From positions 1 to 10,221 of the forward strand of contig CAIVQI010000303.1 of assembly GCA_903908015.1 (NCBI GenBank): DNA of 10,221 bases. Direction: 5' to 3'. Origin of the DNA: an uncultured Bacteroidota bacterium. GTDB taxonomy: Bacteria; Bacteroidota; Bacteroidia; UBA7662. A program made the position numbers and the translations under genes. Positions 7,412 through 10,221 of the stretch are shown one piece after another (the first letter of the stretch is position 1; every line of letters starts with the position of its first letter). The notes under the pieces are model-generated. The model was not told where the DNA came from, searched no databases, and worked only from the letters and a program-made list of their open reading frames with translations.

Positions 7412-10221
7412 ATGTTTAAACACCTTTCCTTATTCTGCCTTTCGCTGCTGATGTCTTTCGGCGCGATGGCCCAAACATCCGATATCACCTTTCGGGTCGA
7501 TATGCGGGGTTATTCGGGCGCGGCCTACACCACTGTGAATGTGAACGGCACATTTAACGGTTGGTGTGGCGGCTGTAATCCGTTGACCGACGCCAACAAC
7601 GACTCGATTTGGGAGGTAACATTACCCCTTCCAGCTGGTGTGATCGAGTACAAATTCACTGTTGACGGGTGGACCGGACAAGAAAACCTCACTCCTGGAG
7701 GTTCTTGCGTGCTCACCACTGGTGCGTTCACCAACCGCGTATACACGGTTGCATCTACCGCCACCCTCGACGCAGTGTGCTGGAACAGCTGCAATACCTG
7801 TTCTGCACCCCCACCGCCTACTTATCCAGTAACTTTTCAAGTGGATATGCGGGGCTACAACGGGCCTGCTTACACGACGGTGAACCTCAACGGCAGCTTC
7901 AACGGATGGTGCGGGGGGTGCAATCCGATGACCGATGCCAACAACGACAGCATCTACGACATCACCCTGCCGCTTCAGGCTGGCGGTATTGAATATAAGT
8001 TCACGGTAGATGGATGGAATGGACAAGAGATGTTTCAACAAGGTATGTCCTGTACGCAAACCAATTCTGGATTCACCAACCGCTATACCAACGTTACAGC
8101 TGCGGCAACGCTGGATGCCGTTTGCTGGAACTCATGTACGCCTTGCTCTTCCCCAGCCCCTACATACAACGTTACGTTCCGGGTTGACATGCGCGGCTAC
8201 AGCGGACCAGCCTACACAACGGTGAATGTCAACGGCACCTTCAATGGCTGGTGTGGGGGATGCAACGCCCTCACAGATGCGAACAACGACAGCATTTGGG
8301 AAGTTACCCTACCCCTACAGGCGATGACCATTGAGTATAAATTCACCGTTGATGGATGGAATGGCCAGGAAAACCTGACCGCTGGCGCCTCGTGCGTGCT
8401 CACTACTGGTCCGTACACCAACCGCTTGTATGTCGTTTCAGGGAATGCTACACTCGACGCGGTTTGCTGGGGATCTTGCAATCCGTGTGCGGCCCCAACA
8501 TACCCCGTTACGTTCAAAGTGGATATGCGTCAGTATTCTGGCGCTGCCTATAGTGGTGTTTTTGTGAATGGCTCATTCAACGGATGGTGCGGAAGCTGCA
8601 ACCCCATGACCGATGCCAACAACGACAGCATTTGGGAGGTAACCCTACCCTTGCAGGCGGGGGCCATTGAATACAAATTCACCCTCGACGGGTGGAATGG
8701 ACAAGAAAACCTTACACCAGGTGGTTCGTGCGTGCTCACCACCGGTGGATTCACCAATCGCTGGCTGAATGTTTCCGGCGCAGCTACTCTGGATGCCGTC
8801 TGCTGGCAGTCGTGCTCCCCCTGCGTATTCACAGCGCCAACCTTCGCCACAACCTTCCGAGTAGATATGCGTGGCTATTCTGGGGCGGCCTACACCACGG
8901 TGAATGTCAACGGCACCTTCAACGGCTGGTGTGGGGCCTGCAATCCCCTCACCGATGCCAACAACGACAGCATTTGGGAGGTAACACTTCCGTTGCAAGC
9001 CGGAACCATCGAATATAAGTTTACCGTCGATGGATGGACAGGCCAGGAGAACCTCACCCCCGGAGGTGCTTGCGTACTCACCACTGGAGGTTTCACCAAC
9101 CGGGTGTACACCATCTCCGCAGCCTCAACCATCGCCACCGTTTGCTGGAATTCCTGTGCGGCCTGTGGACCCGTTGCGCCAAGCCCGGTCAACGTAACCT
9201 TCAAAGTTGATATGTCGGACTACACGGGTGCTGCCTTCACAGGCGTGTTCGTCAACGGCACGTTCAACGGTTGGTGCGGTGCTTGTAACCCCATGACCGA
9301 TGCCAACAACGACAGCATTTGGGAGGTCACACTGCCACTCTTGCCTGGAACGATTGAATACAAATTCACCCTGGATGGATGGAACGGACAGGAGAGCCTA
9401 ACACCGGGCAGTTCATGCACGCAAACCAATTTTGGCTTCACGAACCGTGTGTTGACCTTCACAGGCGCCACAACACTGGATCCTGTATGTTATGGCACCT
9501 GTGCGCCATGTACCGGAATTCCTGTGTCGGCCAACGTCACTTTCCGTGTGAACATGAACACCTTTACGGGCAGCATTGGTCAGGTGAACCTGAACGGCAA
9601 CTTCAACGGATGGTGCGGATCATGTGCGGTGATGACCGACCCTGATAATGACGGGATCTATGAACTAACCGTGAATGTGCCAACCAGTGGTGTGGAGTAC
9701 CTGTTTACTGTTAATGGCTGGGCTACTCCCGAGGCCATGACCCCTGGCGGTTCGTGTGTGCTCACCACAGGTCCTTACACCAATCGCTATTTACTCACCA
9801 CGCGCGATACCTTATTGCCCGCTGTTTGCTGGCAAAGCTGTAGTGCTTGTCCACAAGGCACCAACCTGTCGGGCACCATTGTGTACGATAATTCCGCCCA
9901 GTCCACCTTATCCAATTGTGAGGTACGTCTGTTGAATGGTCAGGGTACGGCGGTACAAACCGCTACTACGAATGCCTCAGGACAGTACTCGTTTAGCCTG
10001 GTACCAGCCGGCACCTACACCATCAGTACCACCACCAACCGTACGTGGGGTGGGGTGAATTCAACAGATGCGTTGAATGTAGCCCGGCATTTCTCCAATA
10101 CACAATTGCTCGCGGGTATCCGTGTCAATGCCGCCGATGTGAATGCCAGCAACAGCATCAATGCTACCGATGCCTTGCAGATTTCTCGCCGCACGGTGAG
10201 CCAGATTAGCTCTTTCACCGC
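7412..10221 (+). CDS. Secreted protein with seven six-cysteine glycan-binding-like modules and dockerin-like tail (3' partial)
   Basis: The frame opens at ATG 7412 and runs past the right edge (936 residues visible, no stop). The signal peptide is MFKHLSLFCLSLLMSFGAMA, cleaved before Gln21. From residue 25 to 813 there are seven tandem modules of 112-115 residues (the last 105). Each begins with TFxV(D/N)M, carries (V/L)NGxFNGWCGxC, then TD(A/P)(N/D)ND, EYxFTxxGW and CxxTxxxxTNR, and ends in CxxxCxxC. The core resembles the beta-sandwich starch/glycogen-binding modules of the CBM20/CBM48 type, but with six conserved Cys per module that could form three disulfides. Residues about 816-875 look like an Ig-like carboxypeptidase-regulatory segment. 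About 876-936 hold two dockerin-like calcium repeats, the second (DVNASNSINATD, 909-920) intact. The C-terminus, possibly with a type IX sorting domain, is missing. Likely role: extracellular polysaccharide binding or a surface scaffold. Ligand is unknown; beta-glucan is inferred from neighbours. Confidence 0.92.
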   Translation, partial: MFKHLSLFCLSLLMSFGAMAQTSDITFRVDMRGYSGAAYTTVNVNGTFNGWCGGCNPLTDANNDSIWEVTLPLPAGVIEYKFTVDGWTGQENLTPGGSCVLTTGAFTNRVYTVASTATLDAVCWNSCNTCSAPPPPTYPVTFQVDMRGYNGPAYTTVNLNGSFNGWCGGCNPMTDANNDSIYDITLPLQAGGIEYKFTVDGWNGQEMFQQGMSCTQTNSGFTNRYTNVTAAATLDAVCWNSCTPCSSPAPTYNVTFRVDMRGYSGPAYTTVNVNGTFNGWCGGCNALTDANNDSIWEVTLPLQAMTIEYKFTVDGWNGQENLTAGASCVLTTGPYTNRLYVVSGNATLDAVCWGSCNPCAAPTYPVTFKVDMRQYSGAAYSGVFVNGSFNGWCGSCNPMTDANNDSIWEVTLPLQAGAIEYKFTLDGWNGQENLTPGGSCVLTTGGFTNRWLNVSGAATLDAVCWQSCSPCVFTAPTFATTFRVDMRGYSGAAYTTVNVNGTFNGWCGACNPLTDANNDSIWEVTLPLQAGTIEYKFTVDGWTGQENLTPGGACVLTTGGFTNRVYTISAASTIATVCWNSCAACGPVAPSPVNVTFKVDMSDYTGAAFTGVFVNGTFNGWCGACNPMTDANNDSIWEVTLPLLPGTIEYKFTLDGWNGQESLTPGSSCTQTNFGFTNRVLTFTGATTLDPVCYGTCAPCTGIPVSANVTFRVNMNTFTGSIGQVNLNGNFNGWCGSCAVMTDPDNDGIYELTVNVPTSGVEYLFTVNGWATPEAMTPGGSCVLTTGPYTNRYLLTTRDTLLPAVCWQSCSACPQGTNLSGTIVYDNSAQSTLSNCEVRLLNGQGTAVQTATTNASGQYSFSLVPAGTYTISTTTNRTWGGVNSTDALNVARHFSNTQLLAGIRVNAADVNASNSINATDALQISRRTVSQISSFT
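7484..7828 (+). repeat. Six-Cys module 1 of 7
   Basis: Residues 25-139, 115 codons. It begins ITFRVDMRGYSG and has WCGGCNPL, GGSCVLTT and VCWNSCNTC. It is followed by a short proline linker (SAPPPPTYP) found only here. Its first half is nearly the same as module 5 at DNA level. Confidence 0.9.
7829..8170 (+). repeat. Six-Cys module 2 of 7
   Basis: Residues 140-253, 114 codons. It has WCGGCNPM and VCWNSCTPC. The middle Cys region is the variant form SCTQTNSGFTNR, shared only with module 6. QEMFQQG replaces the usual QENLTPG, so this is a divergent copy in its second half. Confidence 0.9.
8171..8506 (+). repeat. Six-Cys module 3 of 7
   Basis: Residues 254-365, 112 codons. It begins VTFRVDMRGYSG and has WCGGCNAL, SCVLTTGPYTNR and VCWGSCNPC. 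The linker to module 4 is the shortest in the array (AAPTYP). Confidence 0.9.
8507..8848 (+). repeat. Six-Cys module 4 of 7
   Basis: Residues 366-479, 114 codons. It has GVFVNGSFNGWCGSC, FTLDGWNGQ, SCVLTTGGFTNR and VCWQSCSPC. It shares the GVFVNG and FTLDGW variants with module 6. Bases 8609-8640 are identical to the matching stretches of modules 5 and 6. Confidence 0.9.
8849..9193 (+). repeat. Six-Cys module 5 of 7
   Basis: Residues 480-594, 115 codons. It begins TTFRVDMRGYSGAAYTTV and has WCGACNPL, ACVLTTGGFTNR and VCWNSCAAC. It has the same first-half type as modules 1 and 3. Bases 8951-8982 are identical to 8609-8640. Confidence 0.9.
9194..9535 (+). repeat. Six-Cys module 6 of 7
   Basis: Residues 595-708, 114 codons. 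It begins VTFKVDMSDYTG and has WCGACNPM, SCTQTNFGFTNR and VCYGTCAPC, so the usual Trp of CW is Tyr. It combines the module 4 first-half variant with the module 2 middle-Cys variant. Bases 9296-9327 are identical to 8609-8640. Confidence 0.9.
9536..9850 (+). repeat. Six-Cys module 7 of 7 (most divergent)
   Basis: Residues 709-813, 105 codons up to the last Cys. It begins VTFRVNMNTF and has WCGSCAVM, DPDNDGIYELTV, VNGWATPE, SCVLTTGPYTNR and VCWQSCSAC. Asp to Asn in VDM, loss of the usual TDANNDSIW and of GQE mark it as the oldest or least homogenised copy. All six Cys are kept. Confidence 0.88.
9857..10033 (+). other. Ig-like carboxypeptidase-regulatory/SdrD-like segment
   Basis: Residues about 816-875 of the repeat protein: GTNLSGTIVYDNSAQSTLSN, a strand VRLLNGQG, then TTNASGQYSFSLVPAGTYTIS. 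The T-x-x-x-G-x-Y-x-F...P-G-x-Y pattern is typical of carboxypeptidase-regulatory or SdrD B-like beta domains, common spacers in secreted Bacteroidota proteins. It separates the module array from the calcium-binding repeats. Confidence 0.7.
10034..10221 (+). other. Dockerin-like calcium-binding repeats (3' end cut)
   Basis: The second half, DVNASNSINATDALQISRR (residues 909-927), fits the dockerin F-hand spacing D-x-N-x-S-x-x-x-N-x-x-D followed by a helix. The first half, GGVNSTDALNVARHF, keeps the Asn and Asp at loop positions 9 and 12 but lacks acidic residues at positions 1 and 3, so it may bind calcium poorly. The domain runs into the window edge. Nothing suggests a cellulosome; such repeats are frequent near the C-terminus of type IX-secreted proteins. 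Confidence 0.7.

Noticed and set aside
7525..9471. A series of minus-strand open frames (about 83-145 residues) under the module array
   Set aside because: They recur with the module period and mirror the conserved + strand codons. The continuous + strand frame from 7412 with signal peptide and domains explains the region.
7669..9645. Plus-strand frames in another phase with similar Trp/His/Arg-rich products
   Set aside because: These are out-of-frame shadows of the repeats, with no start context or domain of their own.
7484..9850. CRISPR-like or satellite repeat array
   Set aside because: The 336-345 base period is codon-exact with amino-acid conservation and no spacers, so it is a protein domain array.
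1..10221. tRNA, rRNA or insertion sequence
   Set aside because: No cloverleaf, conserved rRNA block, transposase motif or terminal inverted repeats were seen.

Overview
The window looks like chromosomal DNA of a Bacteroidota bacterium. It is moderately GC-rich, with a short AT-rich intergenic stretch. The evidence is lipoprotein signal peptides followed by acidic or Lys/Asp residues, weak Shine-Dalgarno signals with A-rich leaders, an ExoI-type family GH3 enzyme, and a secreted multidomain protein whose tail (Ig-like linker, then dockerin-like calcium repeats) resembles type IX-secreted Bacteroidota proteins. I cannot name the species. All real genes are on the + strand.

Layout: (1) 2-1738, a putative outer-membrane beta-barrel protein whose start lies before the window. 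(2) 1806-2831, a lipoprotein with a C-terminal jelly-roll-like putative glycan-binding domain. (3) 2812-3948, a secreted protein with a galactose-binding-like domain, overlapping gene 2 by 20 bases. (4) 3959-6253, a GH3 exo-beta-glucosidase with nucleophile Asp312. (5) 6272-7165, a GH16-type lipoprotein with the EVDIE catalytic strand. (6) After a 246-base intergenic region with a degenerate 23-bp tandem repeat and a three-arm inverted repeat, an open-ended gene from 7412 to beyond the window. Its 936 visible residues contain a signal peptide, seven tandem ~114-residue cysteine-rich modules, an Ig-like segment and dockerin-like repeats.

Genes 2 to 5 are tightly packed (overlaps or gaps of 10-18 bases) and probably form one operon, perhaps including gene 1 across a 67-base gap. 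Gene 6 probably has its own promoter. The combined content suggests breakdown of a beta-glucan such as laminarin or mixed-linkage glucan. In that model the GH16 endo-enzyme cuts the polymer at the surface, the two binding proteins hold glycan, the GH3 releases glucose from oligosaccharides, the barrel protein may admit products, and the repeat protein may bind polymer outside the cell. The enzyme classes come from motifs; the substrate and the teamwork are inferred. No SusC/SusD pair is visible.

The most unusual element is the seven-module six-cysteine array in gene 6.
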